Positions 47,601 to 59,185 of a DNA stretch of 64,000 nucleotides are shown piece after piece (within the stretch, counting starts at the first letter, position 1; every line of letters begins with the position of its first letter). This stretch comes from Thozetella sp. PMI_491 (taxonomy: Eukaryota; Ascomycota; Sordariomycetes; Chaetosphaeriales; Chaetosphaeriaceae). The notes beneath the pieces were generated by a model. It was not told where the DNA came from and did no database searches. It was given only the letters and a program-made list of their open reading frames with translations. Location of the stretch: contig MU270018.1 in the NCBI GenBank assembly GCA_021432635.1, positions 131,579 through 195,578 on the forward strand, written 5' to 3'. Both the position numbers and the translations under genes were made by a program.

Positions 47601-47797
47601 CGTCCCGGCGCGACTTGTAGGATCGGGAGAGAGGGGGGGGAAGGTGAATGAGGGGGGCTGTCGGGCGCACTCTTCTGGGTTTCGCGGGGTTGCTGGTAGA
47701 CTGGCGGCGCAAAAGAAAAGGTGCCCATCTGGGCGTTCTGAGGCAAAAGCCGTCGCACGGTGGGATCGTTGGACATGATGGAGGTGGCGGATGGCAC
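44609..47797 (-). CDS. Zn2Cys6 transcription factor with fungal middle homology domain
   Basis: Seven exons: 47797-47533, 47464-46928, 46874-46524, 46466-46185, 46130-45577, 45474-44981 and 44909-44609, giving 927 residues. The binuclear zinc cluster lies at about 93-123: Cys 93, 96, 103, 113, 116 and 123 (RACEGCRRRKIKC, then PCSACIRLKLHC), so the third and fourth Cys are nine residues apart. A Gln/Pro-rich region follows. The fungal-specific transcription factor domain covers roughly 300-660 (ETIMHYFDLYFANAHPYVPV; RGYYYRSWMSIVQCVQMAKD). The C-terminal part is Pro/Ser/Gln-rich, ending SGAEVKRSR. It is a nuclear DNA-binding regulator; I do not recognise a named orthologue. All six introns keep phase, several with GCTAAC branch sites. 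A second ATG seven codons later (47776) is a possible start. The 7.8 kb region upstream has no genes. Confidence 0.9.
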
Positions 47798-50700
47798 GCA
47801 GGCCGTGAGCCTTGCGCTTAGGCGGAAAAGTTGGCGACTGGCCTGGCGGTTCTACATTCAAACCATGAAAACCGGGCGGCTTAGAGCAGCAGGTGAGGCG
47901 ATTCGGGGCGTCTGGGGCGCAGGATGGTGCCTCTACTGGGACTGCAGGGACTGGTGTCCGCTTGGCGTCACCGGCGACGAGGTGGACGCGCAGAGAGAGG
48001 GCGGGTTGCTTAAGTGTTGTTGAGTCCGGCAGCAGAAGAAGGGGTCGTTGCAACGATATGTGGGATGTGGAGGGGGCCGTCAAGCGACGCTGGACCTTTT
48101 AGTCTGCGCGGCAAACCGCCGGGCTGCGCTGGCCGACAGTGCAGGGGGGAGGGGCGGGAGGAGGGACTGGGGGAGGGCAGAGTCAGGCTGACCAGGGCCC
48201 CGGGCGCTATGTCGCGAGATTGAGCATCCAGCGAAAGGGGCTCACTGGGGTGAGAACCTTGTCCCACGACTAACGCTCAGGGCTAGCTCGATCAAGTTCC
48301 AAGCAGGATCAGCCAGGGCATGAACAAGGACTGTGGGGGTTGACAATCCAAGCCCAAGCCCAGGGCTGGGTACGCTGGGTACGCTGATGGGTACTATGGA
48401 GAAGGCTGCACAGGAGAAGGTAGGTGGGTAGGTACCGAGGGCGCAGGTACCTCGTTCCCCTCTCCCCTCCCTCCCAGTGGATATGTACTGTACGTACTGT
48501 ACTTCCAGGGAGGGAGATGAGCGTCTGCAGCAAAGAACAGGCACTTTGAAATGCGATCGTGCGTGGCCTGCCCGCCCGGGGAGCTGCGGTCCGGGACGGT
48601 GCGGTACTGTACGTACGGTTTGCTGCATGTACCATTTCTCCATCCTCCATTCCCCATTCTCCATTCTCCGCAGCACTTGAATGTGCGATACAACGCAGCT
48701 CGGCGGCGTACAACACGCTGGCAGCGTGCAGAGAGCAGTGCTCACTGTACCACAGGGCCGCTCGCCCACAGGCCCGCCCGCCCGCGGGCTCGGCTCGCAA
48801 TCGTCCGTTTACGCGATAGCGGGGGTTGCCCGCACTCCCCATTGCGCCCACTGTCTAAGAAGGACCGTAGGAGTTGTCGTCCACGAGTCGGCATGGAGAA
48901 AGGGCCCAAGGACAGTCAAGACGGTGGAGGGCTAAGGGAGGGGGGGGGGGGAACCCCTTCGCCCACCGTTGGCGTGGTATCGCGTCCCTCGATCTTTCCC
49001 CCCTGTTGTGCTGCCGACTGCAGCAAAATGGAGGGCATTAACACGCCTCATATAGAGTGAAACGGGCGAGGGAGGATCCAAGACGTCGTCTGTTGGACTC
49101 GGGGGCTGCCAGAACTGCCAGGCTCGAGAAAAGGGCCAGCCCCCCCTGTGCGGAACGGACGGGCGGCCCACAGAGCGGGGAAGGCCTAGTGATGACTAGC
49201 GATGAGCACAGTACTGCTTGCTGGCTCGCTGCCCCGGTTGATTGATCATTGATCGCTGATGATGAGAAAGTCGCCGACTGGGGAGGGGGGTAAGGGCGTG
49301 CGAGCATGGCCGAGGGAGGGCGTGTGTGAGCAACAGCTCCCCTGAACCCTGGAGGAAGCCAGGGTCTCCAAGAGGTACCCCGTTGGCTTCCCACGCTTGC
49401 GCTTGGCTGATTCTTATGGGTCTCCCTCCCTGCCCCTCGCCCCCCTCTCACCCCCCCTCCCCCCCTCCCCTCCCGCCCCCCTTCTGCCAACCCAACCCAG
49501 CGAAAGGGAAGGAGGAGCAGGGGTGACACGAGAGAGGTAGCTGCCCGCCATCTCGCTCGGCTGCCTCGCCTACAGCAGTGTCAACAACCAACCTGCATCA
49601 TACCACTCACTGCATTTGGCCGGCGGGCGGGCGAGATCCGGACCGCCAATATGGTGCCAGCCAACTCCACGTCTATGTTGTGCCCTCAGCCCATCCTGTA
49701 CACCCATCACCATGGTCTTCAGTGTCATCTTTCATTTTCATCGAGCATTGCCCCCCCCTTCTCCCCTCCATCCCCTCTATCCCCCTTTTTTGACTCGATC
49801 GTCTCGCGGAGGCAAGTCGGTGATTTAACTTTGGCACTGTGCACCCACAGAGCCGGTGGCTAAGTCATGTGTGTACCTTACTTACCATAGTACTTGTGTC
49901 TTGTACCTGAGGTTCTGGCATTTTGACAAGTCACCTCGGTTTTCTGGAAAGGGCAGTCGGGTTGGGAAAATTACCGTAGTTGCGCTAGGGGGAACCTAGT
50001 TCCTCGGTTTAACTTGTTTGGAGCGAGGCTCTCGAACGTAGGTGCTGTCCGGCCCGTTGTCCATGGCTGACGAAGCCTCGTCCTCGTCCTCGATTGCCAG
50101 TCGCTGAAGGCTGCTAGCTCGGCCCGCCAGCGGTCCCCTTCTCGTGCCCTCCCACACACCCTAGGCTAGCTACGTAAGTACGTGCTCCTCGCGGGAGCCA
50201 GCCGGCCAATACCCGGCCGGCACAGAGGTGCAGTGCTACCTAACCTCTCTAGTCAGCTAGTTTCTCTAAGTACTGAGTACCGTACATGGCGGCGGAATGG
50301 GGTGCTTGGGCCCGGCCTGCGATTCCGCGTGCGACAGTACCGAAGGAGCACCCAAGACTCTAGCCGTAATTTTATCGACAGAGCTACCCAGCCCCCAGCC
50401 CCCAAGCCCTGCCAGGGGCAAAGCGACCCACTGCTTCCACCGTTCCCTTCCTTGCCAGGGTGGATGAGTAGCCGAGTGGTACCACTTTCATGGTATCGCG
50501 GGAACCCAGTAGCGTGGGGAGCCATTTACCGTGCCGCCAAGCATGTCCACTCCCTGGGTAAGACCTAAGAGCACTCTGGCCTACAGTGCTACGCTATCGC
50601 TCTCGTCAATACGACGACACAGGAGTGTGAGACTCGACGTCGAAGTCAAGCACAGCTTGGTGCCAAAAAGGAGGCCACGAAATAAAGGCTCGAGTGTTCC

Positions 50701-53700
50701 GGCGCTGTCCCGGCATCTCGGAGCTCGTGTCGTGTTTTCTTCCCTTCTAGAGCTCTTAGTCTATCTTGACTTTTTTTTTTCTTTTTTTTTCGGGTCGACG
50801 CTGACTCGTCCACGCGCTATGGCACTACCCCAGACTCTGTGCCTTCTAGCCCACGCGTCAGCCATGTTGGAACAAGATACATAGCTTACCGGCCAGGGCT
50901 GGCCAGCAATAAAGACCAGCCCCTTGGTGCAGACTGGATGGGAAAACTCCTGCCCGCTTTGGCCTCCTGGACGCAACCACGGCCAATCTCGGGTCGGGGA
51001 GGCCAGGCTGGTCGCCGGCGCTGGCAGACACCAGAGAACCGATGGACCAAGGTCGCCACTTGGCCGCAGAACACAAGATCACCGCAGGGGGAGAGGGGCA
51101 CCAGGCGAGGGGGGGTGCTGCTTGGCAGAAGTACGTGTACCGATAACCACGACGGGCGCACGAGAGCGCACTAGACGAAGGCGACCTGCAGGCTAATCTA
51201 GCCAATTGCAACGGTCAGTGGGAACCACCACAGACCAGTTCACAAAACTCGGCGCGAAAAGGCTCTATAGACGGTGCGACAGCGAACTAGCTCCTTTCAC
51301 CCACCCTCCCTACAAAGCAGCTTCAAATCGGACTCCTCGTCTTGCGCATGGTTCTGGGACGGTTTCGATGCTGAAACGTTTTCGATCTTGGAGGGAGGGG
51401 GCGGCAGGCGGCGACGGGCGTGGCAGGTTCCGTATTGTACCTTACCCTATCGCATAACTCGAGAGGAGTGATCCACTTGGAGGACCCGGGGCAGTCTCGA
51501 CTCGCCTCGCCGGAATCTCGTGCGGTGGTACCTACCTAATATTGGCTTGTACTCGCCTCAAAAGCTCGAGCACAGTAGCATACGAGGTAATTTGATCTCT
51601 AGACCGGGTCTGTTGGACCATCCAATTACTCTTGACCTTTGACGGCTTTCCCCAGCTTCGGTAGATGGGAGCGCTGCAGGTACGGAGGAGGGTTCCCAGA
51701 AGGGATCGAGAGTCGGGGCCAGTTTCTGGCTGGGGCTTCTCTAGATCGATCTCGCGAAAAACCGAAGGGGCGTGGGCTACAATGTAACCCGAAAGTGCAA
51801 AAGTTAGCCGCGGCCCGCTGGGATCCTGCCAACTTTTCCCAGACGCCAGTTCGCCCAGATCCCTTTTCGTCAAAGATCGCCCATCGCCCACCGCAGCACG
51901 GCCCCAACAAACCCGTCAGCATACAGCATACAATGGAGTGCAGACAGTACGGATATGTACGACTATATGGAATCCTGTCCAGACAACCTCCATAAAAGAA
52001 GAAAGAAGTAAAAAGCCCCCCCTCCCCCAGCGCAACGCTCTGCGCGCCGCAAACCTTGGGGAGAGTGCGGGCCGTTGGAGCAGGTGCGAGGACTCGCCAA
52101 GGTCCAACATGCGGACTACGTTAGAAGAGACTACCTACTTGGCTCGCCAGAGAAGAGGCGCGCAAAGGCAGGCAATTGTACCCTGGTCCGGGGGGGGGGG
52201 GGGGTGCGGTGTGACCAAGCACCCGTGGGATGCAGCGAAATGTACCCACCATTCCAAACTGGCCAAGGGTCTGGATGACAACCATGAATGCCGTTGGCAC
52301 CAGGGCCTCTATCAGTAACACGGGATCTCATATCACTTACCGAGGCCCCAATTCGGACATTCCCATCAGTCACTTTAGAATGGGTTCCCAAGATTGCTAG
52401 CTCCTGGGCGGGGACCTCTTGTCTCTCATCCCGTACTCGTAAGGTTGGCTGGCAGCAGAACAATCTTACACCCACGGCTCTAACGCACATTAGCTCTCAC
52501 ATGTGAATCCTTGGAGCGGGGAACCCATCCGCCCAGGGTCCCTAGTCGAAATTGCGAGCCGAGGAGCAAACACTTGGGCTGAGGAGAACAGGCGGACTAA
52601 CATTCGGGAAGGTACTGATTGCCATACGGAGTACTAGCAGTAGCTTCTTTCTTCGACAAGCCGGGGCAGTCTTGTCTCTCGACTGCAGTAGTTATTCGCT
52701 AAGGGGCGCCGTAACGGTGGTTCCCAAGTGGTCGTAGCCACGTCCCGGGGATTCCCCAGCAAAATACCACCGCCACACGACGCTTCGACGTTCTAGTTAC
52801 ACATTGTCCACCCCCCCCCCCCGGTTAGCATGCGCTGCTGTGCGGCCTGGCGAGGTGCCGTACCGCACGGTGCAGTGCAGACGCAGACCATGGGCCGGTT
52901 GCCGGGTGCATGGGGCTTTCGACGACACAAAGTATACATGTACTATGCATACATGTGCCTATGGTAACGCCAGTCGACGGCCCCAGTGGACACGGGAGTT
53001 CTCCCTTTCGCACGCACAACTGTAGTGCGTATGGCCAACGCAAGCGGCGGGCACTAGCTAGAGCCGGCTACAAGGAGGCATACGGCGCAGCCCAGCTGGA
53101 CCGCAAGCCATCTCGCCGAGATGAAGCTGGGGCCACGATACGAGGGAGGCGGGGAGAGACGTTTGCGTCAGCAACCCTACTGCTGCGTATGGCATTATTT
53201 TTTCTTCTTTGCACTTACACTACGTGCCGCACGCGGCCCTCCCTGCTTTGCAGGCGCAGGGCCACGGGCCACCTAAGCGCCCGGGAGATCTGATGGACAG
53301 GCACTATGATCAACGACACCCGCCGGGACTCAGCCGCCAACTCGTCAGCATGCCGACCCGACCAGGCCCGTTAGAGAAGGACGGCCGATGCTAGAAGGCT
53401 TTTAAGGACAGCGGCGGTTCGGGTATTCAACAAGCATGCTCTCCACCTTGACGTAGATTGCCCGCAAGGGTAAGGAGGGGCAGCAAATGCCCTGCCTGTC
53501 TAGGACTCCCGGACACGTATCTATGTACATCTGTATGCAGAACCGCCTTGACCTGGAGGACAATGCCAGGCGGTTCCTCCCTTTCTACAAAGATTTCGAT
53601 GCAGGGATTGTGGAAGGCCGGGCGGGGCTTAAAGACCCAGCGCTTCCCCTAGATCACCCCCCTTCCCTCTTCCCCTCCCTCCAATCGACCTTAATTGCGT

Positions 53701-55598
53701 TCCCCACCCGGGGCGCTCGTCGAATTCCCAGCGCATGAATATTGTCGGCGAGCTCAATCTCCAGAACCTGTCACCGTCTTTTAAGTTTCCTGGTCAAGTC
53801 TTCTAGAAGACATCGCTCCGGGATGTGTACACGTGTTGGCAATTTCGCCTGGAGTGATGAGATGGACAAGGTTAGCGATTGAGAAGCTCTGTAGGTCCCG
53901 TGGCCGGCCAGGGGCGGGAGACGGGGTGGGCGTATCGTGCTTGAAGTCCCCGTGAACATGACGGATTCGGCAGCATAGAGCCAGGTTTCTCAACCTTCTA
54001 GGAAAGAGAGTGATGGACTCGTACCCCATGTCGATCCAGGCAAACAAGGCACCAGGAGGTGGTGGTGCCGTGGTTTGCGTGGCTAGGAGGCCTGCTTGCC
54101 CAATAGGGGTTAGACCTAAGGGGGGGGGGGGTGCCGGGACAGAGTATCAGTCCCCATCTCGAGTTACACGATTTCCGCTGAACTGCAGAATGGGCGATCC
54201 GAGGCAGCCCAGCGTGCTCGCGTGAGAAGATCGCTGCTCCACGACTTTGACGGTGCTACCGAAGCAGGCGTTGAGCATGCCAAAAATAGGGGACCCCACG
54301 CTCGTCGTTTCTCACAAGCGTATCAGAGCTGTTGCATCCTGAACAGGAGGGGAGGAGCAAAGGGACAAGAGAATATGAAATGGGCATGGTAAAGGGGCCG
54401 GTGCATAGCGAACTGGGCGCTGGGTCACGTTGGGAGCACTATGCAACACGGGAACCCCGCCTGCCAGCTACCGTGGGCAGTAAGTTCGGACGGCGCCAGA
54501 GACCCACAGGGCTGGCACCCGAAATCTGCTGTCGTCTTGGGGACATCTCGGTTATTGCTTCACGTGCGCAGGGTGGTATCGAAAGGCGGCAGATAGTTCC
54601 GCTTCCTCGTTTGCCCAAATTTGCACGCCTGCCGAACGCCGGGCCAGCCGTGCACCTACCTAGCCTCCTCGTGTGTGAAGGTCCTGCGTTTGGAACCTTC
54701 ATGTTGAAGCCGTCGGAAAGGTGCGCCCGGTGAAGCCTGTCCGAGAGCCCGCCCGGCTTGTGCGGGATGGGATGCGACAAGTACACACCTACATGCATAA
54801 TGCAGGAACACTCGGACTGCCCAAGAGAAGGCCCTTTAAGACTAGAACTCCCCTCGGGCAGGCCGGCCCTAATGCGAAAAACAGAGGGCGAAATGAGAGG
54901 AGATACTGCAAAGAGACTAACAGGGTGGATGACAATCTGCGAGGGTACAGCACCTACAGTCAACCGGCCGGCTTTCCCCCAGCGACAAGGTGCATTGAAT
55001 GCCGAATGCACAATGATGCAGGAACAAGGTGGGGAGGGGAGAACATCTTCATAGACTTTTGAGGACAGTGTGAATTGTTTTGGGGACTTGGTATGCACAT
55101 TAGGGAGAAACAACCCACCCTCGTTATGTTTGTTAGCTGGTGCAGTGATGTACGAGATGGAGGCCAGGCCGGTTTGAGGGTTCGAAGGCCAGCAAGCCGC
55201 CTTGCAGACTTGTTGGCCCCTTTGGCTCATCGCTGTGCAGTGGCCTTTTTACTTTCCACGCTAACAAGGAAACAGGGGCTGAATTGTAGGTAAGGTATGT
55301 ACTGAGTAGGGTAGTGCAAAAGCTTGCCACAGTAAGCATGGTAAGGCCCCAGTTAAGCTTTTCCGGCCTGGTGGCAACCTAAGTCGCTCCTGCCCCGATT
55401 TCGCTCTCTTGCTTGATTCGACATCAAACTTTCTCCCCTCCACCTCCCGCAGCGGGGCTTAGCAAACGCGATCGCAAACACCAAAAAAGGCATAAAATAA
55501 AAGACTCGGGGCAAGAGGCTAGCAGAGCGAGCAGCAGGACAAGACAGACCACCCCCCCGCCCGCACACACCAGAGAGCGCAGGCTCGGCAGAGGCACA
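47798..55598. other. 7.8 kb gene-less region between two divergent genes
   Basis: No open frame with a recognisable domain or stable codon character was found on either strand. The region holds GTAGGTACC and GTACTGTACGTACTGTAC palindromes at 48418-48505, a related GGTACTGTACGTACGG at 48601-48616, CCATTCTC-type tandem units at 48638-48670, G12 (48940-48951), G15 (52190-52204), C12 (52811-52822), G12 (54120-54131), T-rich 50770-50790 and GTACC elements at 49874-49910 and 50160-50290. It could hold the remote regulatory region or untranslated exons of the Zn2Cys6 gene, non-coding RNAs, or decayed sequence. The last 200 bases are the CIA2 promoter and leader. Confidence 0.5.
52190..52204 (+). repeat. 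G15 homopolymer
   Basis: Fifteen consecutive Gs in intergenic DNA, one of several G/C runs of ten or more in this window. Confidence 0.85.
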
Positions 55599-56544
55599 AT
55601 GGAGGAACGATCCAAGGACAACGCAAACCCCACCATTGTCAGCGTCTCCCAGCTCCCCACCCGGCGTCGGAACCATCGCACCGACCGCAAAGGCCCCGAG
55701 TCCAAATATGATCATGTCGTCTTCCCCGATGGAGACCAGGGCTGGAGCTCCTCCAGGGCCGTTTCGGCCTGGCCTTCGGACGACGAGGACGACGAGGACG
55801 ATCGCGATCTGGCGGAGGAAGAGCCAATCGACGAGCAAGAGATCTATGGTGGGTTTGTTTCGTCTCCTGTGCCCCTGGATCTGTCTGGACGGGTGCTCGC
55901 CCAGCCTTACCCCACACACCAGCCTGCGAACCTCACACAACTCCTGGTGCCTTTGTGCTTCAGCCTCAGCCTCACCGACTGAGATCTCGAGGGTTGGCAT
56001 GGCCGCCAATTTTACCTGCAAATGTGCGGTCTGCGTTGGGTCAATGCAGCAGACCGCAGGGTTTCACAGCCTCGTTTTCTGGAAATAGATGTTGTGATTG
56101 TCGAGCCGACCTCTATTAATATGCCCTACCCGGTGAAGATCACACAGCTGACGTCTCACAGACCTGATATCAACTATCTCAGATCCCGAGCATCCACACA
56201 CGCTCGGCCAGCTGTCAGTGGTCAACATCCCAGACATCCACATCACCCCCTCCCCGTCTCTCGGCGGGCGCCCGGGCTTGGGCGCTGTGACGACGGTGCT
56301 GGTCGAGCTTACCCCCACTGTCAACCACTGCTCGCTGGCGACGGTCATGGGCCTGTCGGTCCGGGTTCGGCTTGAGCAGGCCCTCCCCCCGAATTACCGC
56401 GTTGATGTCAGGATGAAGGCTGGGTTCCATGCCCAGGATGACCAGGTCAACAAGCAGCTTGCCGACAAGGAAAGGGTGGCTGCCGCCCTGGAGAACGATA
56501 CCCTCAAGAACGTCCTGGACAACTTGCTCAAGAACTGCGTCTGA
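55599..56544 (+). CDS. CIA2: Cytosolic Fe-S assembly component Cia2 (MIP18/FAM96 family)
   Basis: Exons 55599-55848 and 56162-56544 encode 210 residues. The N-terminal third is charged and disordered, with an Asp/Glu run (PSDDEDDEDDRDLAEEEP). The MIP18 fold begins at EIYDLISTISDPEHPHTLGQ, formed across the intron, and continues with VVNIPDIHITPS. The conserved reactive Cys is in TPTVNHCSLATVMGLSVRVR at about residue 140. Cia2 works with Cia1 and Met18 to insert iron-sulfur clusters into cytosolic and nuclear apoproteins such as DNA polymerases and helicases. The 313-nt intron is much longer than most here, but the donor (GTGGGT) and the acceptor (CTCACAG after CAGCTGAC) fit, and the join restores the family sequence. 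Confidence 0.93.
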
Positions 56545-59185
56545 ACACGCCCCATCATCCCTTCGGTGCAGTGCAGACCCCTGCCCTAGCAGGCGCGCCT
56601 CTGACCTGACTAGTTGCTGTCTGTGAGGGTCACATCTCGTGGTATCGTTTTAACACTCCTTGCCGCCACCACCTTTCCAAGGTCGATGTCAGCACTGCCC
56701 TTCAACCCCATCAGAGGATCGCTATACATCGTTTCTGCTGGAAGGGGGCGGTGCAACGCGTCACACATCTAGTCCCACATGGCAGCTCCGGCGCAAGGCC
56801 AAAGTGCGGGATGGGCAGGTGCTGAGCCCTTCGATCTAGGAGAGATCAGATGGCAGCGCTCTGGCGGCCGGGGCACTGCCGTCTCCGCATGCCATAAATG
56901 ACAGCACCAACAAGGATGTCATGCAAACCTGTACTGTACTGTATGCTGACCACGACGTTGTGGGCGCATCTTCGTCGGTCGGTCACGGACGACATTCTGG
57001 CCCACCAGGCGAGGTAGCAATGCTAGAGAGGTTGTTCTGTTCTCATAACGTATATTTTTCGCCTTTTTTATTTACGCTTTATCGCCCGGGCATTTAAGGG
57101 GTCGAGTAGAGCATGTAGGTAGTAGTAGTAGCCGCTGTGCTCATGGCACCGGCATGTGGCCGACACCCTCGAGACTCATGGTGCAATGGTGCATGCAGCA
57201 CCCTGGCCTCGTCTAGAGGCGGCCTTGCGCTCCCAGGGTGTATGCCATGCCACTAAATGCCATCGCCTCTTAGTATGCACACCCCCTCCCGGTTCCCCCC
57301 CCTTTCGCGGCACGCGGCCAGTGCCAACGTAGCCATGTTTCCCCCAAGAAGTGTGGTACTGGGCCGTGCTGGGCTTGTCGGCGCTCTTCTCGACCAGTGC
57401 CTGCCTCGGCTTATCTAGCCCGTGGTCCTAGAACATGAAAGTATGGTACCCTAGGCGAGAGAGCCTTGCATACGCGCGGTCAAGGATAGCCATCAACCCA
57501 AACACATCAGACGACTCGAGGACCTAAGAGGACCCCGAGGTCCATGCTAATTCTGGCCAGGTTTTCTGAGCGGGACGGAATGTTACACAGCATGGCAGAT
57601 ATTGGTAATATTAAGAGCCCGGCGAACGTCACTCATGTCCCTCCCGTGCTCCAAAGGGGAAATCGAGCAGACGGGACTGCAGAGCAATCCCACCAACCAA
57701 GATCAAGTCCGGATTTCTATGGCGTATAGAGAGGTAGAGGGAGCTGCGAGGCCTTGTTTCCTCGCTGCAAAGCCCGGCTCCCACAGCCTGCAGTCATGCC
57801 AAACTACAGGGAAACATAGCACACCTCTCTTAAGATCTGCCCTCTCGGAAACAAGATGCGCAGTTTTTTTATTTTTTTTCTCCAGGGTGCGGGCCAAGAA
57901 ACAACCCACCAAAACACCGAAAAAACACCTTCGCCACGAACTCGACCCAGTAATATCGCCACAGCCAGATATGCAGACTACAATCCCTCTCCCTGCTTCT
58001 TCCCCGCCTCCTCGCGCCTTATTGGCGAGAGTTATTTCTTTCTAGCCCCAGCGAGTGTATAACACAGCGGGATATTCGGCATGGGTCTGCCTCAGGGACG
58101 CGTGATCTAGCGAACAAACAATTAAACGGTGACGACTGTTTCTCTCGTGCGCTCGGTCCTGTAATTCAACGCCCTCTGTCCTGTATGCCGGCCACTCTCG
58201 ATTGGTCCCAGCGAAGCGGTAGTGAAAATCTGACTCCAGGGGAGGAGGGTCAGGGGAAGGATGAGGACCGGACGGAACAGCATGGCAAGCTGGGTTGCCG
58301 TACACCGAGGACCCCATTGGTGACGTGGGCCGTTGACTTCCTCCTACCATCCCCTCCCCAGCCAATGAGGCTGGTCTGCACTCGCACTGGGAGGGAGGGC
58401 TGATGGCTGGGTTCGTGGCTAACCGGGGGGAAGCCGAGCCGCCCGCCTACCACGCTCGCCCAGTCACTCCGTCACTCGGACGGGTGACACCGCCTGTCGA
58501 CTTGCAGGGCTCTCTGTCATCTGTGATGACGACCAAATGTGACGAAGGCCAGGCCGTTTCAACTGGGCCGCCTGGGGGGGACTTCCCACGTCGCAGTCAT
58601 GCAGTGCACTAATAGGAACTAGTGATAACTGTTCTGTTCATTGATGATGTTTCGCGGGGGAATCGATCCTGAAGGCTCGTGGGCCTGCAGCTGCTAGCCA
58701 GGCCTCTGGCCTCCATACCATTCCGGGGCGGCGGCGACGCTACAATAGTCCAGGCAGGGAAGGGAAGGGGGGCTGGTGGTCCCTCGAGGTACTTTTGACC
58801 GTGTCCCTACCCAGGCCGTGACCTGGGCGGGGTCGCAGCTCTACCTCACTTATATACAGCCAAAAAAAAAGAGAACAGTCTGTTAGATATCCCGAAAGAC
58901 CTGAAGCAGCACAGGAAATCCTTCTGCGCCGTGCTTCGTTTGGCGCCTTGCTACAAGATGCAGGATGGCAAGATGGATCCTTCGGAAGAGCGCCTCGATG
59001 CTGCCTCCCTCAGATGAGGCCCTTGCTTGCATCCACGACTGTCGTTTGGCCCCTTGGGAGTAGCAACAGAAAGCTGGCCCAACTGCCGAGGTGCACGGCA
59101 CCCACTCCGGGAGCTACAGTAGAAGAGGGCGCGGTAATATTGTTTTCTCTAAGCGCCTGCCTACGGCGGCCGCTGACTAGCGCGC
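56545..59185. other. Convergent intergenic region CIA2/SNU114
   Basis: 2.64 kb between convergent 3' ends. It holds CTGTACTGTACTGTATGC at 56930-56947, a GTAGTAGTAGTAGCC run near 57120, an A9 tract at 58862 and box C/D-like words around 58523-58675. No protein-coding frame was recognised. Confidence 0.5.

Noticed and set aside
48309-48851. A 180-codon minus-strand frame
   Set aside because: It translates tandem CCATTCTC units and GTAC palindromes; no protein character.
49250-49350. TGATGATGAG followed by CTGA, like a box C/D RNA
   Set aside because: The GATC/GATG-rich surroundings make the match likely by chance and no terminal stem is visible.
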